Shown here: one piece after another, positions 1-8,750 of the stretch | Numbering within the stretch: position 1 is the first letter of the stretch | How the letters are laid out: every line of letters begins with the position of its first letter | Assembly: GCF_001612885.1 (NCBI RefSeq) | Contig: NZ_BDBH01000004.1 | Span: forward strand, 372,001 to 436,000 | Source: Nocardia harenae NBRC 108248 | GTDB lineage: Bacteria > Actinomycetota > Actinomycetes > Mycobacteriales > Mycobacteriaceae | Reading direction: 5' to 3' | Length of the DNA stretch: 64,000 nt | Notes under the pieces: generated by a model | Told to the model about the DNA's origin: nothing | Database searches by the model: none | What the model saw: only the letters and a program-made list of their open reading frames with translations | Program-made: the position numbers and the translations under genes

Positions 1-1
1 G

Positions 2-1840
2 CGGGGCAACGGCCGCACCGCAGGGATCGCGATCGACCAGCTGTTCAACGTGCACGCCACCGACAAGCCGCGCGAGCTGGTGCCGCGCCGCCGGACGGTC
101 GAGGTGATCGAGCGGGTCGCGGTGGACGGGACCGTGCTCACCCCGCTGGACGAGGAGCACGCCCGCACGGCGATCGCGGCGCTGCTGGCCGAGGACGTCG
201 ACGCGGTGGCGATCGCGCTGCTCTGGGGCTTCCTGAACCCGGTGCACGAACAGCGGCTGCGCGAGCTCGTGCACGAGCAGCGGCCGGACATGCTGGTCAG
301 CCTCGGGTCGGAGGCCTCGCCCCGGCAGGGGGAGTACGAGCGCACCGTCGCCACCGTGGTGAACAGCTACGTCGGACCGGCCTCGGCGGCCTACCTCGAC
401 GAGTTCGCCGCCGCCATGGCCGCGCGCGGGCTCGCGTTGCCGCCGTTCATCATGCAGGCCAACGGGGGTGTCGTTCCGGTGTCGGCGGCGATCCGCCGGC
501 CGCTGCACACCATCGGCTCCGGGCCGGCGGGCGGCCTGGCCGGAACCACCGCGGTGGCCGCGGCGCAGGGGCACCGCGGGGTGATCGCCACCGATATGGG
601 CGGAACATCGTTCGAGGTCGGGCTGCTCATCGACGGCGCACCGGTGCAGGCGCGCGAGGAGATCATCGACCAGTACACCTTCCACACCGCTCGGCTGGAT
701 CTGCGCTCGATCGCCTGCGGCGGCGGCTCCATCGCCTCGGTCGACGAGCACAGCGGCGCGCTGCGGGTGGGCCCGGAGTCGGCGGGCGCCACCCCGGGGC
801 CCGCCTGCTACGGGCGGGGGACCGCTCCGACGGTCACCGACGCCGATCTCGTGCTCGGCCTGATCGGATCGCAGTCGTTCCTCGGCGGCGCGATGACACT
901 GGACCTGGCGGCGGCCCGGCGCGCGATCGGCTCGGTCGCCGACCGGCTGGGGTTGTCCGTGGAGGACGCCGCCGCGGGGATCGTGCACATCAACGGCGTG
1001 CAGGCGGCGACCCTGATCCGGCAGCGCACCATCGAGCAGGGGCTCGACCCGCGCGACTTCGTGCTCTACGCGTTCGGCGGCGCCGGTCCGGTGCACGCCT
1101 TCGCGTTCGCCGAGGAACTCGGCATCGACCGGGTGGTGGTTCCGCTCGGTAACGGGGCATCGACCCTCTCGGCCTTCGGCATCGCGTCGAGCGATGTCGT
1201 GCAGGTGTACGAAACCCAGGTCGCGATCCGGGCCCCGTTCGACGCGGCGGCGCTGCGGGCGGCGATCGCCGAGCTGCGCGAGCGCGCCCTGGCGGGCATC
1301 GCCGAGCTCGGCTTCGATGCCGGGCAGGTCGGCCTCACGGCGGTGGCGCACGCCCGCTACGCCGAACAGCTCATGCAGGTGATCGAGATCCCGGTGCCCG
1401 AGACCGTCGACGACGCCGCGGTGGCCCGGCTCGGCGCGCTGTTCGACGCGGAGTACTCGCGGCTCTACGGCGAAGGGGCGCTCGCGGCGTTCGCGGCCGT
1501 GGAGATCTTCTCGCTGCGGGTGACGGCGACCGTGGCGCTGGCCGGAGCACCGGTCGGGCGGGACGGCGCGGAGCACGCCGGCGCGCCCGCGCCCCTCGGC
1601 GACCGGGACGTCTACTGGCCGAGCGGGGCGTCGTGGGTCACCACCCCGGTCTACGACGGCGGGACGATCGGCGTCGGGCGGGAGATCGTCGGACCCGCGC
1701 TGGTGGAGCTGCCGCACACCACGGTCACGGTCCCCGCGGGCCGGCGGCTGACCGCCGACGGCCTCGGCAATCTCGTGCTCGAGCTCGTCGCGGCCGACCC
1801 GCCGCAGCGGCTCGCCTCCGCCACCTCCACCCCCCGCTGA
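2..1840 (+). CDS. Hydantoinase/oxoprolinase family subunit A (HyuA-type), 5' end outside the window
   Basis: ATP-dependent amidase or carboxylase alpha subunit of the hydantoinase A / 5-oxoprolinase / acetone carboxylase superfamily. The frame is open from base 2, so the N-terminal phosphate-binding part lies upstream. Visible are the family segments around NGGVVPVSAA and GSGPAGGLAGT, and the second nucleotide-binding motif ATDMGGTSFEVG near codons 180-195, typical of the actin-like ATPase fold. The frame ends with TGA at 1840, 10 bp before the B subunit, which fits an A2B2-type enzyme encoded by adjacent genes. The substrate is not visible: hydantoin-like amides, oxoproline, or ketone carboxylation. 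The fused gamma-like tail of the partner makes ketone carboxylation worth considering. Confidence 0.88.
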   Translation, partial: RGNGRTAGIAIDQLFNVHATDKPRELVPRRRTVEVIERVAVDGTVLTPLDEEHARTAIAALLAEDVDAVAIALLWGFLNPVHEQRLRELVHEQRPDMLVSLGSEASPRQGEYERTVATVVNSYVGPASAAYLDEFAAAMAARGLALPPFIMQANGGVVPVSAAIRRPLHTIGSGPAGGLAGTTAVAAAQGHRGVIATDMGGTSFEVGLLIDGAPVQAREEIIDQYTFHTARLDLRSIACGGGSIASVDEHSGALRVGPESAGATPGPACYGRGTAPTVTDADLVLGLIGSQSFLGGAMTLDLAAARRAIGSVADRLGLSVEDAAAGIVHINGVQAATLIRQRTIEQGLDPRDFVLYAFGGAGPVHAFAFAEELGIDRVVVPLGNGASTLSAFGIASSDVVQVYETQVAIRAPFDAAALRAAIAELRERALAGIAELGFDAGQVGLTAVAHARYAEQLMQVIEIPVPETVDDAAVARLGALFDAEYSRLYGEGALAAFAAVEIFSLRVTATVALAGAPVGRDGAEHAGAPAPLGDRDVYWPSGASWVTTPVYDGGTIGVGREIVGPALVELPHTTVTVPAGRRLTADGLGNLVLELVAADPPQRLASATSTPR

Positions 1841-1850
1841 TCGGAGCCCC

Positions 1851-4163
1851 ATGTCGACCACCGAACTTCCCGCGCACCCCTCGAACAGCACATCCGCCGC
1901 GCAGCCGCGGTACTGGGACGGCGTCATGCGGTCCTACATCCCGCCCGCGGAGCTGCAGATCTCGCCCGCGCTGACCCTGCACCGCGAGCGGACCGACGAT
2001 ATCGACCCGATCACCTACGAGGTGGTCCGCTACGCCCTGATGAATGCCAACCTCGAGCACTCGGCGCTGCTGACCAGGCTCTCGGTCTCGCCCGTTGTGA
2101 TGCTGGCGCGGGACTGCCAGTCCTCGGTGCTCACCGAGGACGGCGACCTGGTCTTCCTCGGCCCGAACGTGCAGTGCTTCTCGAACGCGCACTCCCTGAT
2201 GACCAAGTGGCTGCTGGAGAACCGGGTCGAGAACCCCGGCGTCGGGCCGGACGACATGTTCATCGGCAACGATGCCTTCGTGGGCGGGACCCACCAGAAC
2301 GACATCTGCGTCGCCGCCCCGGTATTCGTCGGCGACGCGCTGTTCTGCTGGGTGGCGAACTCGATGCACCACGCCGACGTCGGCGGGCCGATCGCGGGCG
2401 GCTTCTGCATCGATGCCACCGACACCTGGCAGGAGGCGCTGAACTGGCCCCCGGTCAAGCTGATCACCTCGGGCAGGCTGCAGGCCGACGTCGTCGACCT
2501 GTTCGCGCGCCAGAGCCGCGTCCCGGTGCAGAGCAAGATGGACCTGCACGCGGCGATCGCGGCGAACACCGCCACCAAGGCGAAGATCCTCGCCCTCGTC
2601 GAGCGATACGGGGCCGACGTCGTCAAGGGCGTCATGCACCGCACCCTCGACGCCGGGGAGCGGTTGCTCAGCCGGCGCCTGGCCACCATTCCGGACGGGA
2701 CGTGGTCGCACCGCGGCTTCACCGAGGCCGCGGTGAGCGGGGACCGCGGCGTCTACGCCTACCAGGTCAACATCACCAAGTCCGGCGACAGGCTGATCGT
2801 CGACAACGAGGGCACCGACCGGCAGATCGGGGCGATCAACGTCAGCTTCGCCGCCTTCGCCGGCGCGGTGCTGGCCGCGCTCACCCAGCAGGCCACCTCC
2901 GATCTCGGCGGCGCGTACGGCGGGGTGTACCGGCGGGTGGAGTTCCGGCCCACCAGCGGCCTGGCCAACTGCGCGGAGTTCCCCGCCGCGGTCAGCGCGT
3001 CCGGCGCGACCACCACCGAGATGCAGCTCAGCGTGGCCAGCCTCGCCATCGCGAAGATGCTCGCCAGCAGCGAGCAGACCGAGGATCTCATCCTCGGTTC
3101 GTGCGTGCCTCAGGGCTACACCCAGATCACCAACGGGGTCTCCGCCGACGGCACGTTCTTCGTCTTCCCGAACACCGACACGCTGCTCGGCTCGCTGGCG
3201 GGCCGGCCGTCGCGGGACGGGGTCGACGTCGGCGGGCAGTGGTGGATCCCGGACGCCATCGCCATGAACGTCGAGGACTTCGAGGCCCAGGTCCCGCTGC
3301 TCTGCCTGTATCGGCGGATGCTGACCGCGGGCCTGGACGGTGCCGGTCGGCACCGGGCCGGGGTCGGCTTCACCGAGGCGTTCACGCCGCGCGGCTCCCG
3401 GCAGGTGCGCATCGAGGTGCACATGGGTGAGTCCTTCCCGAAGGCCGAGGGGCTCTTCGGCGGCAGCCCGGGCAGCCGCGCCGGGTTCCGCCTCGCCCGC
3501 TCGACCGAGGCCCTGACCCGGCTGGCCACCGCGGGCCCCGCCCAGTCCTTCGAGGCCACGGGTGGCTCGGAGGAGCTGCTGACCTTCAAGGGGGCGCCGA
3601 TCGAGCTGGTCGACGGCGACGTCTGGGAGGCCATCTGCCCGAGTACCCCCGGGTACGGGGATCCGGTCCGCCGGGATCCGGCGGCGGTCGCCGCCGACGT
3701 GGCGGGCCGCATGCTGGACGCGCCGACGGCCGAACGGCTGTACGCCGTTGTGCTCGACGCCGACGGGCAGGTCGACGCGGAGGCCACCGCGCGGGGGCGG
3801 CTCGCGGTCCGCCGGGCCCGGCTGGGCGGGCGCGATCCGCGGGAGCTGCTGCCGCCGCCGCCGGGAGCCCGGCGGATCGGCGAGCTGCTGCACATCGTCG
3901 CCGGGCGCTGGTGGTGCAACGGGGCCGATCTGGGAGCGGTCGAGGAGAACTACAAGATCAGCACCGTGCGCCGGGAGGCGCCGATCCGCACCCTCGGGGT
4001 GGAGTTCGACTACTGGGACCACGAGGCGGCCGACCGAGTCGTGCTGCGCGAGTACATCTGCCCGGTGACCGGCTACCTGATCGATGCCGAGATCGCCCTG
4101 GCGGACGAGGCGCTGCTGCACGACTTCCGCCTGACCGCGGCCGCGGTGGAGGCCGTGGGATGA
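1851..4163 (+). CDS. HyuB-type subunit with fused C-terminal acetone-carboxylase-gamma-like domain
   Basis: 770 residues. Residues about 40-620 match the hydantoinase B / oxoprolinase family, with conserved segments such as GDMFIGNDAFVGGTHQND-like text and an NVSFAAFAGAVLAAL stretch. After about residue 640 comes a separate small domain with WWCNGADLG and REYICPVTGYLIDAEIA, resembling the zinc-binding gamma subunit of acetone/acetophenone carboxylases, normally a separate short protein. The length (770 against about 550-650 for plain HyuB) supports a fusion. ATG at 1851 is the first start after the A subunit. The stop overlaps an ATG at 4160. Substrate unknown; the fusion favours a carboxylase-like complex over a simple hydantoinase. 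Confidence 0.85.
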   Translation: MSTTELPAHPSNSTSAAQPRYWDGVMRSYIPPAELQISPALTLHRERTDDIDPITYEVVRYALMNANLEHSALLTRLSVSPVVMLARDCQSSVLTEDGDLVFLGPNVQCFSNAHSLMTKWLLENRVENPGVGPDDMFIGNDAFVGGTHQNDICVAAPVFVGDALFCWVANSMHHADVGGPIAGGFCIDATDTWQEALNWPPVKLITSGRLQADVVDLFARQSRVPVQSKMDLHAAIAANTATKAKILALVERYGADVVKGVMHRTLDAGERLLSRRLATIPDGTWSHRGFTEAAVSGDRGVYAYQVNITKSGDRLIVDNEGTDRQIGAINVSFAAFAGAVLAALTQQATSDLGGAYGGVYRRVEFRPTSGLANCAEFPAAVSASGATTTEMQLSVASLAIAKMLASSEQTEDLILGSCVPQGYTQITNGVSADGTFFVFPNTDTLLGSLAGRPSRDGVDVGGQWWIPDAIAMNVEDFEAQVPLLCLYRRMLTAGLDGAGRHRAGVGFTEAFTPRGSRQVRIEVHMGESFPKAEGLFGGSPGSRAGFRLARSTEALTRLATAGPAQSFEATGGSEELLTFKGAPIELVDGDVWEAICPSTPGYGDPVRRDPAAVAADVAGRMLDAPTAERLYAVVLDADGQVDAEATARGRLAVRRARLGGRDPRELLPPPPGARRIGELLHIVAGRWWCNGADLGAVEENYKISTVRREAPIRTLGVEFDYWDHEAADRVVLREYICPVTGYLIDAEIALADEALLHDFRLTAAAVEAVG

Positions 4164-4273
4164 GCACCGCGCCGCAGGCTCGGCCCGGGCGCGAACACCG
4201 GACCATGACGCGGATCGTCCGCGAACGCGCCGGCATCGGTGCGCATCTGACCCAGGAGGTGGTCTCCCCATGA
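4160..4273 (+). CDS. Possible 37-codon bridging ORF
   Basis: The ATG overlaps the HyuB stop (ATGA, 4160-4163) and its own TGA overlaps the ATG of the next SDR (ATGA, 4270-4273), so it fills the gap exactly in one frame. The peptide is basic and ends RERAGIGAHLTQEVVSP. No family is recognised. It could be a genuine small coupled protein, or a device that carries ribosomes across the 106-bp gap. A good AGGAGG at 4253-4258 inside it serves the SDR. It may also be chance, since stop-free frames are common at this GC content. Confidence 0.3.
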   Translation: MSTAPQARPGREHRTMTRIVRERAGIGAHLTQEVVSP

Positions 4274-5046
4274 TCGATCTGACCGGCCGGACGGCACTGG
4301 TGACCGGAAGCGGGACCGGCATCGGCCGCGGCATCGCGCTCAAACTCGCCGAGGTCGGCGCGACCGTGATCGTGAACGGCCTCTACGAGGCGCCGTGCAA
4401 GGAGACCGTCGAGCTGCTCGCCGCGGAGGGCCACGAGAGCACCGTGCTGCTGGGCGACGTCTCCGACGAGGCGACGGTGGACCGGCTCTTCGAGCAGATC
4501 GGCGAGCGATTCGGCGGGCTGGACATCCTGGTCAACAATGCGGGCATCCAGCGGGTCTCCTGGTTCGACACGATGACCGAGCAGGACTGGTCGGACGTGC
4601 TGCGGGTCAACCTCACCGCGCCGTTCCTGATGTCGCGGGCCTTCGCCCGGCAGATGCGCGAGCGCCGCTACGGGCGCATCGTCAATATCTGTTCGGAGGG
4701 CGCGCTGGTCGGCAGCGTGGGCAACACCAACTACGTGGCCGCCAAGGCGGGGCTGATGGGGCTGACCATGAACGTGGCCCAGGAGATGGCGATCTGGGCG
4801 CGCAAGGACTCCGGTGATTACACCTGCAACGCCGTGCACCCCGGTTTCAACCGGAGCGAGATGGCCGCCAAGCACAGCGATGCCGAACTGGAGCGGGTAC
4901 TGAAGCTGGTGCCGCTCGGCCGGGTGGCGAATTCACGCGAGGACGTCGGCTCGGTGGTCGCGTTCCTCGCCTCGCCGCAGGCGGCATTCGTCACCGGGGT
5001 GAAGTTCAGCGCAGGCGGCGGATTCGGCATGTGCATCGCCAGCTGA
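4270..5046 (+). CDS. Short-chain dehydrogenase/reductase (classical SDR)
   Basis: NAD(P)-dependent oxidoreductase of 258 residues. The cofactor loop TGSGTGIGRG is at about residues 12-21, NNAG at about 90, and the catalytic Ser plus Y-x3-K appear in NICSEGALVG and NYVAAKAG. Length and motifs are those of 3-oxoacyl reductase or glucose-dehydrogenase-like SDRs. The start is supported by AGGAGG at 4253-4258. It is last in the HyuA-HyuB unit and directly followed by a strong hairpin terminator, so it probably reduces or oxidises a substrate or product of that enzyme. The specific alcohol/ketone pair cannot be read from sequence. Confidence 0.88.
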   Translation: MIDLTGRTALVTGSGTGIGRGIALKLAEVGATVIVNGLYEAPCKETVELLAAEGHESTVLLGDVSDEATVDRLFEQIGERFGGLDILVNNAGIQRVSWFDTMTEQDWSDVLRVNLTAPFLMSRAFARQMRERRYGRIVNICSEGALVGSVGNTNYVAAKAGLMGLTMNVAQEMAIWARKDSGDYTCNAVHPGFNRSEMAAKHSDAELERVLKLVPLGRVANSREDVGSVVAFLASPQAAFVTGVKFSAGGGFGMCIAS

Positions 5047-5057
5047 GGCGATCCGTG

Positions 5058-5092
5058 ACCCGGCCGCGGGCGAACTCCGCCCGCGGCCGGGT
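5058..5092 (+). terminator. Strong hairpin terminator after the SDR
   Basis: A perfect 15-bp stem (5058-5072 pairs with 5078-5092) with the 5-nt loop AACTC, starting 11 bp after the SDR stop. There is no long T-run, as is usual in high-GC actinobacteria. It separates the HyuA-HyuB-SDR unit from the next operon. Confidence 0.75.
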
Positions 5093-5231
5093 TCCGCCCG
5101 CGCCCGCGGGTCGGACACCGCGGGTGCGCGCCGCCCGCCCCGGCCCGCGCCGGTTCCGGACAGCAGGTCACGCCGCGTTTTCGCCTGCCCTCGGGGGCGG
5201 GGTCATCGATGCGGGACTCGCTGCCGGGGTC

Positions 5232-5277
5232 TTGACCGGCCTCCTTTCTCCCGCGTATAGTCCGACCGGTCGGACTA
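5232..5277 (+). promoter_or_regulatory. Promoter with a perfect 20-bp palindromic operator over the -10
   Basis: TTGACC (5232-5237) and TATAGT (5256-5261) are separated by 18 bp and look like a sigma-A-type promoter. TAGTCCGACCGGTCGGACTA at 5258-5277 is a perfect inverted repeat that overlaps the -10 and the predicted start site, as expected for a TetR-type repressor site. It lies upstream of the long catabolic operon whose last gene (19684) is a TetR regulator, the natural candidate to bind it. Confidence 0.65.
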
Positions 5278-5467
5278 GATGATGGGTACGCCACTCGAGC
5301 GCCTGGAAGCCGCTCCGGGGCAAGGATCGAATCCCCGCGAACCCGCTGATGGGACAGTCCCGTGCGGTTCGCCGGACCGGCCCGCTTCCCGGGCGCCGGA
5401 TGATCGAGAAACCGATCGGATGCCGTCGCTCATCCATCCCGAGGTTCCCCAATGGAGAGGAAACTTG
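5278..5467 (+). other. Long 5' leader of the catabolic operon
   Basis: About 190 nt separate the predicted transcription start from the hydrolase ATG at 5468. The frame is open from an ATG at 5279, but that extension is rich in Pro, Arg and Gly and matches no fold, whereas a good ribosome site (GGAGAGGAA, 5453-5461) precedes 5468. Short inverted segments occur around 5350-5400 (GGGAC/GTCCC), but no known riboswitch class is recognised. Confidence 0.3.
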
Positions 5468-6562
5468 ATGACCGAACACTCCGAGACGACCGAGCGGCCG
5501 GCGGCGGCTCCGTCCGCCGCGGCGAACGGCGGATCGCGATCCCTGCGCACCGACCCGCGGGCCGATCCGCGCATGATCGCGGCGCTGGCGGCGTTCCAGC
5601 TCGACGGCCCGGCGGCCGCGCCCCCGCTCGACTGGACCGCGGAGCGCGCGGAGCTACTGGAATTCCTGTCCGCCACCGAGGGCGGCTTCGAAGGATTGCT
5701 CGGCGCTTTCGTCGATGGCCTGCCGCCGGTCGCCGGGGTGGAGTCGTCGACGACCACGATCGCAGGCCCCGGCGGGGACCTGCGCCTGCACATCTCGCGT
5801 CCGCGTGGCATTCCCGGGCCGCTGCCCTGCGTCTACCACATTCACGGCGGTGGCATGGTGATCATGCGCGCCGGGCACGGGTTCTACGTCCGGTGGCGGG
5901 AGGAACTGGCCGCGGCCGGCGTCGTCGTGGTCGGTGTGGAGTTCCGCAACGGCGCAGGCGCGCTCGGCGCGCACCCGTACCCCGCCGGCTCGGACGACTG
6001 CGCGGCCGGGCTGCGCTGGGTCGCCGCGCACCGCGACGAGCTCGGCGTCGCGCAGATCATCGTCAACGGGGACTCCGGCGGCGGCGGGCTCGCCCTCGCG
6101 GTGGCGCTGCGCGCGGCGGCCGAGGGATGGGCCTCGGCGATCGCCGGCGTGTACGCCCAGTGCCCCGTGGTGCTCGGAATCCGCGACGGCGAGAGCCCCC
6201 GCTATCCGTCGCTCACCGAGAACGAGGGCTACTTCCTGCACGAGGGGCTGTTCGCCATCATGAACGAGGCGTACGACCCGGGGAGGCGGCACCAGGCCGA
6301 TCCGCTGTGCTGGCCGGGCCGGGCGACCGACGACGAGCTCGCCGGTCTGCCTCCGCACCTCATCTCGGTGAACGAACTCGATCCGCTGCGCGACGCGGCA
6401 CTGGAGTACTACCGCAGGCTCGTCCGCGCGGGTGTGCCCGCCGTCGCGGTCACCAATCACGGTGTGTGCCACGACGCCGACCTCATGTTCCGGTCGGCGA
6501 TGCCGGACTTCTACGCCGCGAGCGTCGCCGCGGTGGCCGGCTTCGCGAAGTCGGCCGGCTGA
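5468..6562 (+). CDS. Alpha/beta hydrolase, hormone-sensitive-lipase-like esterase
   Basis: 364 residues. The oxyanion motif HGGG (HIHGGGMVIM, about residue 122) and nucleophile elbow GDSGGGG (about 200) define the HSL/bacterial esterase family; the acid appears as NELDPLRD and the His in VCHDAD near the C-terminus. It would hydrolyse a carboxylic ester or lactone in the cytoplasm. The BVMO gene follows 99 bp downstream, and such pairs commonly make and then cleave an ester or lactone. ATG 5468 is chosen because GGAGAGGAA lies just upstream and the N-terminus before it is not domain-like. First gene of the operon behind the palindromic promoter. Confidence 0.87.
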   Translation: MTEHSETTERPAAAPSAAANGGSRSLRTDPRADPRMIAALAAFQLDGPAAAPPLDWTAERAELLEFLSATEGGFEGLLGAFVDGLPPVAGVESSTTTIAGPGGDLRLHISRPRGIPGPLPCVYHIHGGGMVIMRAGHGFYVRWREELAAAGVVVVGVEFRNGAGALGAHPYPAGSDDCAAGLRWVAAHRDELGVAQIIVNGDSGGGGLALAVALRAAAEGWASAIAGVYAQCPVVLGIRDGESPRYPSLTENEGYFLHEGLFAIMNEAYDPGRRHQADPLCWPGRATDDELAGLPPHLISVNELDPLRDAALEYYRRLVRAGVPAVAVTNHGVCHDADLMFRSAMPDFYAASVAAVAGFAKSAG

Positions 6563-6661
6563 ACCGGTCGCCGTCCCCGTAGCAGTCCTCGACGCCCCGG
6601 GAGCCGGGCGTCACCCCGATGGGGCCCGCCGCGCGGGCCGCACAGAGTACTTGGAGCAACA

Positions 6662-8641
6662 GTGGAATTTTCCGATACCGACTTGGTCGATTCGACGGAC
6701 GAGCAGATCGAGGCCGCGGTCCGGACCGCGGATCCCATGGTCCTGCGTTCACTGGTCTACCAGCTCACCGGCGACGAGTCGCTCGCCAGGACCGAAACCC
6801 AGGAGGTCGTCTTCGGCTTCCTCCCGATCCAGAGCGTGACCGATCCGCAGGATCTGGAGCTCATCCAGACCAAGGCGATCGAGTTCCTGAAGGCGCACCG
6901 CGACCGGGGCGCGCCGTCGATCGACATCGGTCCGGCCGAGCGGCTGCCGCGCAGTATCAGCCTGGCCGCCGGCTCGGAGATCTCCGGCCTCCAGCTCGAG
7001 CTGTGGCAGGAGACGATGGCGCTGGATCCGTGGGCGCGCGCCGTGCCGTGGCGGCAGCGGCCGTCGGAGGCGGCGCTGGCCGAGTTCTCGGTGGCCGTCA
7101 TCGGCGCGGGCATGGGCGGGTTGAACGCGGCGGTGCACCTGGAGCGCAGCGGAATCTCCTACACGGTGCTGGAGAAGGACCTGGGCGTCGGCGGTACCTG
7201 GAATCAGAACCGCTACCCCGGCGCCCGGGTCGACACCCCCAGCCGCGGCTACGTCAACACCTACGGCGCCACCTTTCCCTTCCCGGGGCCGTTCTCGGAA
7301 CGGCACGTGAACGAGGCCTACTTCAACTGGGTGGCCGACGAATTCGATCTGCGCAAGAACATCCGGTTCGGCACCGAGGTGCGGTCGGTGGTCTGGGACG
7401 AAGCCGACCGGCTCTGGACCGTCACCGCCGTCGGCCCGGATGGGCCCCTGGAACTGCGCGCGAACGCGATCATCAGCGCGGTCGGCTTCCTGTCGCGCCC
7501 GGCCGTCCCCGAATTCCCGGGTGCGGATTCCTTCCAGGGCAGGTCGTTCCACACCTCCCAGTGGCCCGAGGATCTCGACGTCACCGGTAAGCGGGTCGCG
7601 GTGATCGGCAGCGGGGCCTCCGGCTACCAGCTGGTCCCGGCGCTGGCAGGCACCGCCGGGCACACCACGCTCGTGCAGCGGACGCCGAACTGGGTCTACG
7701 ACGTCCCCGGGTACCTGTCGCCCTTCCCGCCCGAACTGCTCTGGCTGGAGAAGAACTTCCCGTACTTCCTCAACTTCGCCCGCTTCCGCGGCGCCTGGAT
7801 GTTCGGGCCCGAGGGGCTCGGGCAGGCCTTCGAGGTCGATCCCGAGTTCGAGGACCCGCATACCCGCAGCCCGCTGAACAAGCTCATTCGCGATCAGCGG
7901 GTGGAATTCCTGCGCCAGAAGTTCGACGGCCGCCCCGAGCTCTTCGAGGCGATGCTCCCCACCGCGCCGCCGATGTCGACCAGGCCGATCCTGGTCGACT
8001 CCGACTACAGCATCTGCGACGCGCTGGTGCGCGAGGACGTCTCGCTGGTGCAGGGGTCGATCGAGCGAGTGGTCCCGGACGGCTTCGTCACCGCCGACGG
8101 CACGCACCACCAGGTCGATGTGCTCGTGTACGCGACGGGGTTCCGGGCCAACGACTACCTCTATCCGATGGAGGTGCGTGGCGCGGGCGGCACCACGCCC
8201 GCCGAGCTCTGGGCGCAGGACGGCGCCCGCGCCTACCTGGGCACCATGCTGCCCGGCTTCCCGAACTTCTTCGTCATCTTCGGCCCGAACAGCGCACCGA
8301 CCGGCGGGTTGAACGTCGTGGACATCCAGGAGATCCAGTTGCGGTTCGCGCTGGAGTGCCTGCACGGGCTCATCGAATCGGGGCAGCGCGCCGTCGAGGT
8401 GGACGAGGCCGGCTACCGGACCTACAACGCCGAGATCGACCGCAGGGAGGCGACCAGAACCTACCTGGACAAGCGGGCGAACACCTACTACACGAACGAG
8501 TTCGACCGCTCGGCGGTCAACTTCCCGATGGACGGCCGCCTGCTGTGGAACTGGACGCGCAGCCCCGCCCAGCGGCGCGCCGACATTCCCGAACTCGCCG
8601 GGGTCAAGCCGTACTTCGGCGGTGACCTGACGACGAGCTGA
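6662..8641 (+). CDS. Type I Baeyer-Villiger monooxygenase with N-terminal extension
   Basis: FAD- and NADPH-dependent enzyme of 659 residues that inserts oxygen next to a ketone. The first Rossmann motif GAGMGG is at 148-153, GGTWNQNRYPGARVD at 177-191, the BVMO fingerprint FQGRSFHTSQWP at 291-302, and the second Rossmann GSGASG at 316-321. Arg340 in QRTPNW matches the catalytic Arg of the family. About 140 residues precede the FAD domain, as in 4-hydroxyacetophenone monooxygenase-type BVMOs and unlike the shorter cyclohexanone type. GTG start with GGAG upstream. Together with the preceding esterase it suggests ketone to ester or lactone to hydroxy acid. The ketone is unknown. Confidence 0.9.
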   Translation: MEFSDTDLVDSTDEQIEAAVRTADPMVLRSLVYQLTGDESLARTETQEVVFGFLPIQSVTDPQDLELIQTKAIEFLKAHRDRGAPSIDIGPAERLPRSISLAAGSEISGLQLELWQETMALDPWARAVPWRQRPSEAALAEFSVAVIGAGMGGLNAAVHLERSGISYTVLEKDLGVGGTWNQNRYPGARVDTPSRGYVNTYGATFPFPGPFSERHVNEAYFNWVADEFDLRKNIRFGTEVRSVVWDEADRLWTVTAVGPDGPLELRANAIISAVGFLSRPAVPEFPGADSFQGRSFHTSQWPEDLDVTGKRVAVIGSGASGYQLVPALAGTAGHTTLVQRTPNWVYDVPGYLSPFPPELLWLEKNFPYFLNFARFRGAWMFGPEGLGQAFEVDPEFEDPHTRSPLNKLIRDQRVEFLRQKFDGRPELFEAMLPTAPPMSTRPILVDSDYSICDALVREDVSLVQGSIERVVPDGFVTADGTHHQVDVLVYATGFRANDYLYPMEVRGAGGTTPAELWAQDGARAYLGTMLPGFPNFFVIFGPNSAPTGGLNVVDIQEIQLRFALECLHGLIESGQRAVEVDEAGYRTYNAEIDRREATRTYLDKRANTYYTNEFDRSAVNFPMDGRLLWNWTRSPAQRRADIPELAGVKPYFGGDLTTS

Positions 8642-8682
8642 GCACGGTGCCTGCGGCCGGCCTCCGGTGTGCCCGATTACCA

Positions 8683-8694
8683 GACCGGCCGGTC
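8683..8694. promoter_or_regulatory. Short palindrome before the kinase gene
   Basis: GACCGGCCGGTC is a perfect 12-bp palindrome in the 109-bp gap between the BVMO and kinase genes. Its flanks (CCGACC-type on the complementary strand) resemble the centre of the 5258-5277 operator. It may be a second, weaker repressor site, or simply GC-rich chance. Confidence 0.25.
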
Positions 8695-8750
8695 GGCAGA
8701 TACCTATCCTTCGCTCTTGTGACCATCGAATCGAACTCGGAGTACCCACC

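Noticed and set aside
1725..4343. Very long minus-strand open frame of 872 codons over the HyuB gene
   Set aside because: Arg/Gly/Pro-rich shadow of the + strand genes; no domain and no ribosome site.
5300..5400. T-arm-like GGATCGAATCCC text, possible tRNA or riboswitch
   Set aside because: No acceptor stem or anticodon arm can be drawn, and no known riboswitch consensus is visible.
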